Positions 8,352 to 17,264 of a stretch of DNA of 64,000 bases are shown here, in pieces. The stretch lies in contig NZ_CP119787.1 in NCBI RefSeq assembly GCF_029338255.1, positions 2,523,631-2,587,630 on the forward strand. Direction: 5' to 3'. Every line of letters begins with the position of its first letter. The first letter of the stretch is position 1. This DNA is from Haloarcula halobia (lineage in GTDB: Archaea > Halobacteriota > Halobacteria > Halobacteriales > Haloarculaceae). Below the pieces are notes generated by a model that was given only the letters and a program-made list of their open reading frames with translations, searched no databases and was not told the DNA's origin. A program made the translations under genes and the position numbers.

Positions 8352-10136
8352 TCAATCCTCGAATCGCACCGTGTTCTCGGAGACGTGCACGTACGTTATC
8401 TTCACGACGTTCGCCTTCCGACTGACGACCTGCGTGTCTCCGAGTGCCTGGTCGTAGTGGATGCGGCCCTTGGTGTCGATATTCACGTCACCGGAGACGA
8501 TGCCGCCATAGATGTCCCCGTTTTCGACCCGGGTTCCCCCTGGACCGCCAGCTCCGACAGGTGCCCAGAGCACGCCGGTGAACTGACCCCCGTCCACCGA
8601 TGCGTTGAACGTGTCGTTCGCGTAGAAGCGGAGCTGTGGGGCGTCGTCGCCGGGGACGGAGACCGTGCCACCGTGGACTCTGAGACCGGCGTCTCGCCAT
8701 CCCGAGACGCTCACTTTGCCGTCGCTCGGGTTCGCCCCCATCGTCCGGACGTAGACGTTGACGCGATTGTCCCCCTGGACGTCGATGGTACCGCTCACGT
8801 CGACATACTCGTCGACGACGATGGTGATTGCGCCATCGTTCGTGTCGAGTTCTAGCGTCTCGCCACTGCCGAGGTCGATTCTCTCGAGGTGGTACCGCCC
8901 CGCGTTCTCGATCGTGACCGTCGACCGACTCGAGAAGTCGAGCGTGGGGTCCGGCCCGCCCGTTATCGCGTCGTAGGCGTCGTTCGCGTCGTCGTTGTCG
9001 TTGTCGTCTGCCACATCCTGTCCCATCGTGGCGACGAAGTGATTCAGCGGTGACCGCGTGTCGACACCCGAGATCTGCTCCTCGCTATCGTAGGAGGCGC
9101 TCCCGGACGCGGAGAAGCTGTCCGTCCAGTAGATGTCTCCGTTGATGTCGGCGCTGCCGGTGATGTCGACGTCGGACCCAGAACGGATGTTCCCGTGGAA
9201 GTTTGCGTTGCCCTGATAGTCGACGGAGCCGCCGAACGTGACGTTCCCGTTCGACCCCGTGGCGCCGGAGGAGTACTGCGAACAGTAGTCGCCTGGCTCC
9301 GACGAGTTGTAGCTGTCAGTGTAAAACGGGTTCGATCCGGGCGAGTCCCCACACGGGCGCCCCCCGTTGCCCTGGACCTGGAGGCTTCCGGAGGAGAGCC
9401 CGGCGACCGCAGACGTGAGTTTGGTGGTTCCGATAGGCGTCACCAGGTCGATGGTCACCCGCTGGTTTGGGGGGTCGTAACTGACTTCGCCGTCGGTCCG
9501 CGTCTCGAAGTATTGCCCCCAGGCCCGGTAGTAGTCGCTCGTTATCGTGACGACGATGGTCCCGTTCTGAATCGGGTTCGAGACGTCGACCTCGTTCGAG
9601 CTGGTCCGTCGAACCGACGCTCTCTCGCTCAGCGAGGTGTCACCCTCGACACTGATAATCGGGAACGTCAGCGTCGCGTTCCGGTAGTGAAACTCCGGCG
9701 GCGAGACCATCACCGACCCGCCGTCCGTCTCTTTCCAGACGCCACCGCCCTGATATGCGACGGTACTGCTCGCCCCAGTCGTGCGGACCGAACCGAGGTC
9801 ACGGTCCACGAGCGTGACAGTTCCACTCGGTTTCTCGTGTTCGATAGTGACGTGCCCGGCAGTCTCGTCCAATACGTACCCGTCGTTCACCCCGCCCGGG
9901 ATGTGAACAGTCTGTGCGTTCGAACTGCCGAGCGCGACCAGCGCCGTCTCGGAGTCCAGCTGCGTCAGGGCTTGTTCTGCCCGTTCGTTTGCCAGCTGGT
10001 CTTGCGTCGTCGTAATCGCTCCCGACCCCAGCGCGACGACCGCCGTCGCGCCGATAAACATCACTGCGAACACCAGCAAGAGGCCCAGGGGCGCGCTCTG
10101 TGCCCGGGTTCCCAACGGCGGCTCTCTGGACCCCAT
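8352..10136 (-). CDS. Large pilin-like surface protein with beta-helix core (paralog B)
   Basis: A 594-residue paralog of the neighbouring 582-residue protein. Shared landmarks are AQSAPLGLLLVF at the membrane helix, LDSETALVALGSSN, VMVSPPEFHYRNATLTFPI, YYRAWGQYFE, a repetitive central domain (VDITGSADINGDIYW) and a C-terminal HVSEN motif. The central region differs more than the flanks. It contains a Cys-bearing insert (GRPCGDSPG, GDYCSQY) absent from paralog A. A strong TATA box sits 25-34 bp before the ATG. The role is inferred as an outward-facing minor pilin or adhesin, with the variable core suggesting ligand diversification. Confidence 0.72.
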   Translation of the reverse strand: MGSREPPLGTRAQSAPLGLLLVFAVMFIGATAVVALGSGAITTTQDQLANERAEQALTQLDSETALVALGSSNAQTVHIPGGVNDGYVLDETAGHVTIEHEKPSGTVTLVDRDLGSVRTTGASSTVAYQGGGVWKETDGGSVMVSPPEFHYRNATLTFPIISVEGDTSLSERASVRRTSSNEVDVSNPIQNGTIVVTITSDYYRAWGQYFETRTDGEVSYDPPNQRVTIDLVTPIGTTKLTSAVAGLSSGSLQVQGNGGRPCGDSPGSNPFYTDSYNSSEPGDYCSQYSSGATGSNGNVTFGGSVDYQGNANFHGNIRSGSDVDITGSADINGDIYWTDSFSASGSASYDSEEQISGVDTRSPLNHFVATMGQDVADDNDNDDANDAYDAITGGPDPTLDFSSRSTVTIENAGRYHLERIDLGSGETLELDTNDGAITIVVDEYVDVSGTIDVQGDNRVNVYVRTMGANPSDGKVSVSGWRDAGLRVHGGTVSVPGDDAPQLRFYANDTFNASVDGGQFTGVLWAPVGAGGPGGTRVENGDIYGGIVSGDVNIDTKGRIHYDQALGDTQVVSRKANVVKITYVHVSENTVRFED

Positions 10137-10160
10137 ACTTCTTTCAGGATTCTATCGCTT

Positions 10161-10170
10161 ACTTAATAAG
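10161..10170 (-). promoter_or_regulatory. TATA box for paralog B
   Basis: Minus-strand CTTATTAAGT lies 25-34 bp before the ATG at 10136, in an AT-rich patch within GC-rich DNA. Confidence 0.65.
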
Positions 10171-10248
10171 TTCGGTGGCTCGGCTATCACTTTAGAGACT
10201 AACCGACAATCGCCGGGCACGAGCGCCCGTCGGTAGGCCGTGATCGGG

Positions 10249-10797
10249 TCACTCGTACGTGACGGTAGTCTGTGACGGCGCCGGTCGCAGGACGTAACTC
10301 GTGGCAGCACCGCGCTGGACGGGGCGGAGGCCTGCCGTGAGAATGGTGGCGTCGCCGGTCCCGATCTCGAACGGCGCGCCGAACCTCAGTGGACCGTCGT
10401 CGGGCGTCGTGACCATCGCCTCACGGCCGTCTGTCAGTGCGGCGTCGATGCGGGCGACCACGAGCTTGAGATAGACGTACTGGCCGGTCATCAGCTCCTG
10501 TTCGAACGCGAAGGCGGTCCCGTCGTCGGCTACCTCGACCAGGTCCACCGACGCGTCCTCGATGGAAAAGAGCAGCTCGGCGCCCTCGTGTTCCTCCGTC
10601 TCGGTGGCAGCTGCCGCCGGGAGCACGCGCAACTCGCTGACCGTGACGACACAGGAGTCGAAGTCCGCGACGGCGTCCGAGGCGTCCCGGAACCGCGTCA
10701 CGAGGAGGCCCGTCTCGCCGTTCCGGCCAGGACAGCCCGCGAGCGCACCGCTGCCGGCCACGAAGCCGGCCGTCCGGAGGAAATCGCGGCGCTGCAT
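10249..10797 (-). CDS. Tat-exported lipoprotein, DUF4382-like
   Basis: A 182-residue protein starts MQRRDFLRTAGFVAGSGALA. The twin-arginine motif RRDFLR and lipobox LAGC (Cys22) predict folded export through Tat and lipid anchoring on the outer membrane face. The mature part contains VTVSELRVLPA, FSIEDASVDLVEV and YVYLKLVVARID. These match the general pattern of DUF4382 domains, beta-sandwich proteins of unknown role found in haloarchaea and bacteria. A TATA box 23-29 bp upstream supports this start. The open frame extends much further upstream, but that portion is an antisense shadow of uS15. Confidence 0.75.
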   Translation of the reverse strand: MQRRDFLRTAGFVAGSGALAGCPGRNGETGLLVTRFRDASDAVADFDSCVVTVSELRVLPAAAATETEEHEGAELLFSIEDASVDLVEVADDGTAFAFEQELMTGQYVYLKLVVARIDAALTDGREAMVTTPDDGPLRFGAPFEIGTGDATILTAGLRPVQRGAATSYVLRPAPSQTTVTYE

Positions 10798-10819
10798 ACC
10801 GAGGTAGTACACGAGTCCG

Positions 10820-10826
10820 TTATAAA
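10820..10826 (-). promoter_or_regulatory. TATA box for the DUF4382-like lipoprotein
   Basis: Minus-strand TTTATAA lies 23-29 bp before the ATG at 10797 and fixes that start as leaderless. Confidence 0.65.
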
Positions 10827-11025
10827 GGTCTGCTGCCCGCTCCCGCGAGATAGAAACCGTTTTGTCGGGCCGGCGACGACGACCCGGTGGGAACAGCACG
10901 ACCGCAAATCTGACACGCCGTGGGCTTCCATGGCTCGGGATTGCGGCCGTGTTCGGCATCAGCCGATGCCAATACGCCTCGCTACCGGTTAGCGACGAGC
11001 GGTCTGTGCCGTTCCAACCAGAACT

Positions 11026-11490
11026 ATGGCACGAATGCACACACGCCGCCGCGGCTCGTCCGACTCGGACAAGCCCGTGGCAGACGAACCCCCCGAGTGG
11101 AGCGACGTCGACGAGGACGCCATCGAGGACCGCGTCGTCGAACTCGCCGAACAGGGCCACTCGCCCAGCGAGATCGGCCTGCAGCTGCGCGACGAGGGCG
11201 TTCAGGGCACCCCCGTCCCGAACGTCAAACTCGCGACCGGCAAGAAGGTCACCGAGATCCTCGAGGACAACGACGCCGACCCCGACCTCCCCGAGGACCT
11301 GCGGAACCTCATGGAGCGGGCCGTCCGACTCCGTGAGCACATGGACGAGAACCCCGGCGACCACCAGAACAAGCGTGCGCTCCAGAACACGCAGTCGAAG
11401 ATCCGCCGGCTCGTCGACTACTACCGCGGTGACGAGCTCGACGAAGAGTTCACCTACAGCTACGACGAGGCCGTCGAACTCCTCGACTGA
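11026..11490 (+). CDS. rps15: Small ribosomal subunit protein uS15
   Basis: This 154-residue protein is archaeal uS15, which binds the central domain of 16S rRNA early in 30S assembly. After a short acidic N-terminal extension come GHSPSEIGLQLRDEGVQG, the archaeal/eukaryotic S15 N-terminal domain, and then the helical S15 core ending QSKIRRLVDYYRG. Length matches archaeal and eukaryotic forms, longer than the bacterial protein of about 89 residues. The next gene starts at the last base of its stop codon. The order uS15 - RecJ-like - Pcc1 - eS1 indicates a translation-linked operon. Confidence 0.96.
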   Translation: MARMHTRRRGSSDSDKPVADEPPEWSDVDEDAIEDRVVELAEQGHSPSEIGLQLRDEGVQGTPVPNVKLATGKKVTEILEDNDADPDLPEDLRNLMERAVRLREHMDENPGDHQNKRALQNTQSKIRRLVDYYRGDELDEEFTYSYDEAVELLD

Positions 11491-12608
11491 TGTCGGCGAC
11501 CGGTCGGGACAGCGCGCCAGCCCACGCCGCCAGTGACCTCGCCGCGTCGCTGCGCGAGGCCGCCTTCGTGCGCCTCGTCAGCGGTGCGTCCGGCGCGTCG
11601 CTGGCCGCGACTGGCGTCCTGGCGCGGGCGCTCGACGACGACGGCACGCCGTTCCAGGCGAGTGTCGTCGGGCCCTTCGCCGACTCCGACCGGACCACCG
11701 ACGCCGACTGCGTGGTCGCGCTCGGCCACACCGTCCCGAACGCGGACGTCACGCTCACCGGCCGGGTGGCCGTGACGGCCTTCGAGACGGCCCGGGAGCT
11801 CGGCGCGTCGACGTCCCCGACCCTCGCGCTGGCCGGCACCCTCGCCGCGGGGCAGGTCGACGGGACGGTCGCCGAAGCCGCCGAACGCGCCGGTCTCGAC
11901 CGGCGCCCTGGCGTCGCCGTCCCCGTGGCGGACCTCGCCGACGGACTGGCCCACTCGACGCTCCTGTCTGGGCCGTTCTCCGGCGACGAGGAGCGTGCAC
12001 GGGCGACACTCGCCGACCTCGACCTGCCCGCCAAATTGGGTGCGGACGACCACCGGCGCGTCGCGTCGCTGGTCGCGCTGGCGGTGACGGGCGCCGAGAC
12101 GGCGTCCGAGCGCGCCACGACGGCGGTCCAGCGGGTGCTTCGCCCCTACACCGGCGGCCCGTTCGAGACGGTCGGTGGCTACGCCGACGTCCTCGACGCC
12201 GCCGCCAGGACGCGGCCCGGCGCCGGCATCGCGCTGGCGCTGGGCCACGACAGCGTCTGCGAGGACGCGCTGGCCGCGTGGCGACGACACGCGAGTCGCG
12301 CCCACGAGGCCGTCCGCGAGGCGACGACCGGCCGCTACGAGGGTCTGTACGTCGCGCGCGGCGACGCGATGCCCGTCGGCACCGTCGCCAGACTCGTCGC
12401 GGACTTCCACTCGCCCGAACCCGTCACCCTCGTCGTCACGGACGGCGAGGCGGCGGTGCGGGCGACCGATGGCCGGGACGTGGCCGCACCGCTCCGGGCC
12501 GCGACAGACGCCGTCGGCGGCCGCAGCGTCGAGACAGACGCCGGCGCGCGGGCGCGGTTCGACGTCTCCACGGCCGACCTCATCGAAGCGTTCAGGGAGG
12601 CCCTATGA
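11490..12608 (+). CDS. RecJ/DHH-superfamily protein with degenerate active site
   Basis: A 372-residue protein. It sits between uS15 and Pcc1, where haloarchaea carry a gene usually annotated as RecJ-like exonuclease. The N-terminal segment LVSGASGASLAATGVLARAL occupies the place of the DHH motif I (normally D-x-DG followed by a helix of small residues). The catalytic aspartates are not evident. A second motif position (DADCVVALGH) is only partly conserved. It may therefore be a non-catalytic Cdc45/RecJ-like protein, although that needs structure or alignment. The composition is extremely rich in Ala, Asp, Thr and Val. It overlaps both neighbours by one and four bases, so translation is coupled. 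Confidence 0.72.
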   Translation: MSATGRDSAPAHAASDLAASLREAAFVRLVSGASGASLAATGVLARALDDDGTPFQASVVGPFADSDRTTDADCVVALGHTVPNADVTLTGRVAVTAFETARELGASTSPTLALAGTLAAGQVDGTVAEAAERAGLDRRPGVAVPVADLADGLAHSTLLSGPFSGDEERARATLADLDLPAKLGADDHRRVASLVALAVTGAETASERATTAVQRVLRPYTGGPFETVGGYADVLDAAARTRPGAGIALALGHDSVCEDALAAWRRHASRAHEAVREATTGRYEGLYVARGDAMPVGTVARLVADFHSPEPVTLVVTDGEAAVRATDGRDVAAPLRAATDAVGGRSVETDAGARARFDVSTADLIEAFREAL

Positions 12609-12844
12609 GACGCGCTGAAGTCCGCACGACACACGGGTCCGCCGACGCCGCAGCACGCGTCGCGGCCGCACTCCGGCCCGACAACACCGACGAGATGGAC
12701 ACGCGCGTCGACGACGACGCCGTCGTGACCACCGTCGAACGCGAAACCACGGGCGGCCTGCAGTCGACCGTCGACGACTACGTCGTCAACCTCAGAGTCG
12801 CAGCACAGCTTACGAACGACACCACAGAATCCAACCATGAGTGA
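12605..12844 (+). CDS. pcc1: KEOPS complex subunit Pcc1
   Basis: A 79-residue protein starts MRRAEVRTTHGSADAAARVA. Pcc1 is the small dimerisation subunit of KEOPS, which makes the universal t6A modification at position 37 of ANN-decoding tRNAs. Size, the alternating beta-alpha pattern (AALRPDNTDEM, RVDDDAVVTTVE, LQSTVDDYVVNLRVAAQL) and placement directly before eS1 all fit. The ATG overlaps the upstream TGA, and its own stop overlaps the next gene by eight bases. KEOPS coupling to ribosomal genes is known in haloarchaea. Confidence 0.85.
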   Translation: MRRAEVRTTHGSADAAARVAAALRPDNTDEMDTRVDDDAVVTTVERETTGGLQSTVDDYVVNLRVAAQLTNDTTESNHE

Positions 12845-13481
12845 ACGAAGCGTCTCCAAGCGCAAGCAGCAAAAGCGGTGGTACACCGTGCTCGCTCCCG
12901 AACAGTTCGACCGGGAGGAGCTCGGGCGCACACCCGCAGACGAACCGGACCAGGTGCTCGGTCGCACCATCGAAACCACGCTGGGCGAACTGAACAACGA
13001 CGCCAGCGAGAACAACACGAAGCTGACCTTCAAGATCAACGAGGTCGCGAGCGACTCCGCGTACACGGAGTTCGTCAAGCACGAGCTGACGCGGGACTAC
13101 CTGCGCTCGCTCGTCCGGCGCGGTTCCTCGAAGATCGAAGCCTTCGTCACCGTGCTGACGACGGACGACTACCGCGTCCAGATTCAGCCCGTCGCGGTCA
13201 CGACCAAGAAGGCCGACGCCTCCCAGGAGAAGGCCATCCGCCGGACGATGATCGACCTCGTCAGGGAGACGGCCAAGGACCGCACCTTCGAGGAGGTCGT
13301 CGACAGCGTCGTCGAGGGACGGCTCTCCTCGGCCATCTACGGCGAGGCCAAGGACATCTACCCCCTGCGGCGCGTCGAGATCCAGAAGACCACCCTCGAG
13401 GCTCGTCCCGAGGAAGTCGCCGCCGAGGAAGAGGCCGCCGTGGACGTCGACGAGGAGGACGTCGACGTCGACGAGGCCTGA
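12837..13481 (+). CDS. rps1e: Small ribosomal subunit protein eS1 (S3Ae)
   Basis: A 214-residue protein starts MSERSVSKRKQQKRWYTVLA, a signature of archaeal/eukaryotic eS1 (S3Ae), located at the mRNA exit side of the small subunit. Further family landmarks are FKINEVASDSAYTEFVKHEL and RDYLRSLVRRGSSKIEAFV. The acidic C-terminal tail (VDVDEEDVDVDEA) is a haloarchaeal salt adaptation. It is the last gene of the uS15-RecJ-Pcc1-eS1 operon and overlaps pcc1 by eight bases. Confidence 0.96.
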   Translation: MSERSVSKRKQQKRWYTVLAPEQFDREELGRTPADEPDQVLGRTIETTLGELNNDASENNTKLTFKINEVASDSAYTEFVKHELTRDYLRSLVRRGSSKIEAFVTVLTTDDYRVQIQPVAVTTKKADASQEKAIRRTMIDLVRETAKDRTFEEVVDSVVEGRLSSAIYGEAKDIYPLRRVEIQKTTLEARPEEVAAEEEAAVDVDEEDVDVDEA

Positions 13482-13571
13482 GCCGGTCGCAACTCACTTT
13501 TCTGCGGGGGAGTCGTGGCTCGTACTCACCAGCAGGCACCCGACGCAGCGACGCGAATCGAGCCCGTCCGC

Positions 13572-13997
13572 TCAGTCTGACCCCGGGGTCACGACCACGG
13601 TCCCGACCATCCCGCCGCGCTCGTGGGGGATACAGAAGTAGGGGTACTCCCCCTCGACCTCGAAGGTGTGCTCGTAGGACTGCCCCTCGAACAGTGTCCC
13701 GCGGTTGCTGTTGCCCCAGGACTTCCGGGCGGACTCCTCGGAGTCGAAGTCACCCGACGCGAAGAACGCGGCACCGTCGGGGAGTTGCCCCTCGTAGGCC
13801 GTGACCGTGTGGCCCTGCTTGCTCGTGTTCAGCCACGTGAGCGTCGTCCCCGGTTCGATTTCGATGCGCTGGGGTCGGAAGGCCCGCGCCGACATCCCGA
13901 CGTCGTAGTCCTGGGTCCCGCTGCTCCCGCCGATACACCCCGCGAGGCCGGCCACCGCGGCCGGTCCGACCGTCCGGAGGAAGGCCCGACGCTCCAT
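13572..13997 (-). CDS. Halocyanin/plastocyanin-like Tat lipoprotein
   Basis: A 141-residue blue-copper (cupredoxin) protein. A Tat motif (RRAFLR) and lipobox LAGC (Cys21) anchor it outside the membrane. The type I copper ligands can be assigned as His63 (in GHTV) and Cys122, His125 and Met130 in YFCIPHERGGMVG. The His-Met spacing is short, as in plastocyanin-like domains. It would carry single electrons between respiratory complexes at the cell surface. It lies alone between eS1 and purK, convergent with eS1, so its electron partners are not shown by context. Confidence 0.88.
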   Translation of the reverse strand: MERRAFLRTVGPAAVAGLAGCIGGSSGTQDYDVGMSARAFRPQRIEIEPGTTLTWLNTSKQGHTVTAYEGQLPDGAAFFASGDFDSEESARKSWGNSNRGTLFEGQSYEHTFEVEGEYPYFCIPHERGGMVGTVVVTPGSD

Positions 13998-14046
13998 GGC
14001 CGGGAGTGAGGCCTACGCGACTAAAGACCGCTCGGTTCCGACCCGG

Positions 14047-15204
14047 TCAGTCCCGGAAGGTCAGGCCGTCGCGCAGGACCCTCGCGTCGGCCAGGAGCGC
14101 GTCCCGGTCGGCGTCGGTCGCGCCGGTCAGCGTGACGTGGCCCATCTTCCGCAGGTCGTAGACCTCGCGCTTGCCGTACCAGTGCAGGTGGGCCCGCGGG
14201 GTCGAGAGCACCTCGCGCTCGCCGTGGAGTTCGGCGGCCTGGCGCTCCGCGACGTCCCCGAGGATGTTGGTCGAGACGGCCGACGAGCGGAGGTCGGTGG
14301 GCCCCAGCGGGAGGCCAGCGACGGCCCGGACGTGCTGTTCGAACTGGGAGGTGTGACACCCCTCGATGGTCCAGTGCCCGGAGTTGTGGGGGCGCGGCGC
14401 GATCTCGTTGAGCAGGATCTCGTCGTCGCTCGTCTGGAACAGTTCGATGCCGAAGACGCCGCGGCCCTCCATCACGTCGAGGACGTCGAGAGCCACCTGT
14501 CGGGCGCGCTCGCGGACGGCCGCGTCGGCGCGGGCGGGAGCGACCGACTCCCGGAGGATCTCTTCCTCGTGGACGGTCTCGGTGACGGGGTAGGTGTCGC
14601 GCTCGCCGTCGCCCCGACAGCCCATCACGGCGAGTTCGCGCTCGAAGTCGACCATCTCCTCGACCATCGCCGGCCCCGCGATGTCCGCGACGGCGTCCGC
14701 GACGTCCCCGGGGCCCTCGACGGGCACGTTCCCGCGGCCGTCGTAGCCGCCGGTCCGGGCCTTGAGCATCGCCGGGTAACCCAGCTCCTCGCAGGCGTCC
14801 CGGAGGTCGTCGGCCGTCTCGACGGCACGGTACTCGGGGACCGGCACCCCTGCCTCGGAGAGGCGGCGCTTCTGGACGAGCTTGTCCTGGATGGTCCGCA
14901 GCGTTGCCGGGTTGGGGTGGACCGGCGTGCCCGTCTCGGCGGCGACGGCCTCGAGCACGTCCGGGTCGGCCAGCTCGATCTCGAAGGTGAGGTAGTCCGA
15001 CCGCTCGGCCAGCTGGCGGAACGTCTCGCGGTCCTCGAACCCGCCGACCAGCTGGTCGCGGACCACCGGCGCGGCCGGGCAGTCCGGCGTCGGGTCGGCG
15101 ACGACCAGTTCCAGCCCCAGGGGGGCCGCGGCCTCCCCCATCATGCGCCCGAGCTGGCCACCGCCGACCACGCCGACGGTCGGTCCCGGCGAGGTGAGTG
15201 TCAT
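14047..15204 (-). CDS. purK: 5-(carboxyamino)imidazole ribonucleotide synthase
   Basis: A 385-residue PurK uses ATP and bicarbonate to convert AIR to N5-CAIR in purine synthesis. It starts TVGVVGGGQLGRMMGEAA, the PurK N-terminal nucleotide-binding motif. The ATP-grasp domain includes YPAMLKARTGGYDGRG and IALL-type segments, and the C-terminal NEIAPRPHNSGHWTIEGC motif is characteristic. The ATG at 15204 is the first good start; upstream frame is a shadow of the next gene. The partner purE lies 10 kb away on the opposite strand instead of adjacent. Confidence 0.95.
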   Translation of the reverse strand: MTLTSPGPTVGVVGGGQLGRMMGEAAAPLGLELVVADPTPDCPAAPVVRDQLVGGFEDRETFRQLAERSDYLTFEIELADPDVLEAVAAETGTPVHPNPATLRTIQDKLVQKRRLSEAGVPVPEYRAVETADDLRDACEELGYPAMLKARTGGYDGRGNVPVEGPGDVADAVADIAGPAMVEEMVDFERELAVMGCRGDGERDTYPVTETVHEEEILRESVAPARADAAVRERARQVALDVLDVMEGRGVFGIELFQTSDDEILLNEIAPRPHNSGHWTIEGCHTSQFEQHVRAVAGLPLGPTDLRSSAVSTNILGDVAERQAAELHGEREVLSTPRAHLHWYGKREVYDLRKMGHVTLTGATDADRDALLADARVLRDGLTFRD

Positions 15205-15254
15205 GTCGCTGGATTCCGGTGCGGCGCGCTTAAGCGTTGACTTCTGGCTCGGCG

Positions 15255-17174
15255 TCAGCGGTAGGACTCGTGGACCCAGACAGTGAAGACGTTCTTGTAG
15301 CCGCTGGTCCGCAGCCGGTAGGTCTTCCCGGTGTAGCCGTTCTCGCGGAGTCGCTCTTTCGGGACCGTCGAATCGTAGTCCTGCGTGAGTATCATCGGCG
15401 GGCGCTCGGTCATGGCCGTCACGCCCAGTGCCGTCGGACTGTTCTCGCAGGCGGTCTGGACGTCTTGCGCAGCGAAGTACCACGGGATCGGGAGCGCGTT
15501 GTACCACCGCATGCAGGTCGGCTCCAGGTTCCAGTAGGAGTCGTCCCACTCCGAGCGGTTCTGCTCGACGAAGGCCTCGTTGTCGTCGTAGGCGTCGCCT
15601 TTTTCGCCGTGGTAGACGACGACGTCGGTGCCGTTCGCGTTGGCCGTCGCGACGCGGTCCATCGTCTCGAGCGCCGTCCGGGTCGACTCCTCCGGCTGGG
15701 CGAACTGCACCAGCGGGTTCTCGTCGGCCGTCCCGTCGACGTAGACGTTCGTGACCGCCACGTTCGCGACGAGGACGGTCACGAGGACGACGACGAGGCC
15801 CGTTATCGCGACGCCGACGACGTCGTCCATCTCCAGGGACTGCACGCCCCAGCGGAACACGGCCGCGAGGCCGACCCCGGCCGGCAGTGCGAGCGGCACG
15901 ACGGCGTGGGTGACCAGCCACGGGGCACCGATGTCCGTCCCGGCCGGGTACCCGAAGATGGAGACGAACCCGCCGTAGGCGACGAAGGGGACGAGGTGGC
16001 GCGCGCGGACGACCCCCAGGCGGTCGAGCGCGAACCCGAACACCGAGAACGCGAGCAGGGGCGCGGAGGCGAACCCGAGGGCCTTCAGTGAGGTGCCCAG
16101 ATGGCGCCGGTAGTTGTCGGGGGTCTTCTCGGAGGCCGGTTCGAACCACTCCCCGTACTGGTCGACCACGCGGTCGAGCGTTGCCTCGACCATCTGTGGG
16201 AACAGCCGCGGTTCGAAGACACCCTGCCAGAACCCGACGGCGCCCTCCGAGGGCGGGGCCGGCGGGTGTCTGAGTCCCTCCAGACCGGCGCCCCGGGGGG
16301 CATAGAAGAACAGCGAGACGACGAGAAAGACCCCGGCGGCCAGCGCGACGTGGCCGGCGTAGGCGCCCAGCACGCTCGCGGGGCTGTCGTGGCGCCCTCG
16401 GAACGCTCGGACGGGTTCGACCAGCGTGTGAATCCCGCCGTAGAACCGGCCGACGATCCGACGCTTGACGGCCGCGAGCGAGGGGCCCGCCCAGACGAAG
16501 GCGGCCGCCTCGCGGTAGCCGTTCGGGAGGACGAACACCTTCGCGAGCAGCAGACCCAGCGCGCCCAACCAGGTGAGGACGTAGACGATGGCGTTCTCCT
16601 TCGAGGCGAAGCCAAGCGCCATGAAGAAGGCGACGGCATAGAGGTACCGTGGCCGGCGCGTGTCGTAGAACCGGACCAGGAGGCCAAACGCGGCGAACAT
16701 GAACGCCGCGACGAGGACGTCGCTGCGCATGAACCGCGAGTAAAAGAGCACGACGGGATTGACCGCGAGCAACAGCGCCATCGCCACCGTCTCGGTCTCG
16801 CGCAGGTGCGCACGGAACAGGAGTGCCGTCAGCGGCAACAGACTGCCGACGACGGCGACGGGCAGTCGCATCGTGAAGTCGTTCGGTCCGAGCGCGGCGA
16901 ACACGTAGCGGTCGACGTGCTGGATGAACGGGCCGTGGATGATTCGCCGGTAGGCGAAAGAACCGGTCTCACCGTAGTGGAGCGCCCAGTAGGCCACGCG
17001 CCCCTCGTCGAAGTGGGCGGGGCGTGCACCCAGGAAGGCGAGTCTGAGGACGAACGCGAACAGCGAGACGCCGACGACGAGTTTCACGAGGGCGTGCTCG
17101 TCGGCGTCGAGCCATCGCTGGACGCGGCCCTGAAACGCGCGGAGGGGCGATAGGACGTCGCGTGACCCGACCAT
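15255..17174 (-). CDS. Agl23-like / GT39-family membrane glycosyltransferase
   Basis: A 639-residue polytopic membrane protein. About a dozen hydrophobic segments run through residues 30-470, and a soluble C-terminal domain follows. The first outer loop begins with FDEGRVAYWALHYG, the acidic DE motif typical of GT-C glycosyltransferases that use lipid-linked sugars (PMT/ArnT/STT3-like). This matches the TIGR03663 family. One member in Haloferax, Agl23, is associated with flippase activity in N-glycosylation. It would act on dolichol-phosphate-linked sugars at the outer membrane face. Its role here is inferred from family. It is encoded 50 bp upstream of purK with no functional link visible. 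Confidence 0.8.
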   Translation of the reverse strand: MVGSRDVLSPLRAFQGRVQRWLDADEHALVKLVVGVSLFAFVLRLAFLGARPAHFDEGRVAYWALHYGETGSFAYRRIIHGPFIQHVDRYVFAALGPNDFTMRLPVAVVGSLLPLTALLFRAHLRETETVAMALLLAVNPVVLFYSRFMRSDVLVAAFMFAAFGLLVRFYDTRRPRYLYAVAFFMALGFASKENAIVYVLTWLGALGLLLAKVFVLPNGYREAAAFVWAGPSLAAVKRRIVGRFYGGIHTLVEPVRAFRGRHDSPASVLGAYAGHVALAAGVFLVVSLFFYAPRGAGLEGLRHPPAPPSEGAVGFWQGVFEPRLFPQMVEATLDRVVDQYGEWFEPASEKTPDNYRRHLGTSLKALGFASAPLLAFSVFGFALDRLGVVRARHLVPFVAYGGFVSIFGYPAGTDIGAPWLVTHAVVPLALPAGVGLAAVFRWGVQSLEMDDVVGVAITGLVVVLVTVLVANVAVTNVYVDGTADENPLVQFAQPEESTRTALETMDRVATANANGTDVVVYHGEKGDAYDDNEAFVEQNRSEWDDSYWNLEPTCMRWYNALPIPWYFAAQDVQTACENSPTALGVTAMTERPPMILTQDYDSTVPKERLRENGYTGKTYRLRTSGYKNVFTVWVHESYR

Positions 17175-17233
17175 ACTGGGGTCAAGCCCATGAGGGATTA
17201 GAATCCTTCTGGTTTCTCGAGGCGGAACGGTAG

Positions 17234-17241
17234 TTCTTTAG
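17234..17241 (+). promoter_or_regulatory. TATA-like box for ribH
   Basis: TTCTTTAG lies 24-31 bp before ATG 17265. It favours that ATG over the upstream in-frame GTG at 17241, which would precede the transcription start. Confidence 0.5.
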
Positions 17242-17264
17242 TGCCAACAGCCACCCAATCAGGT

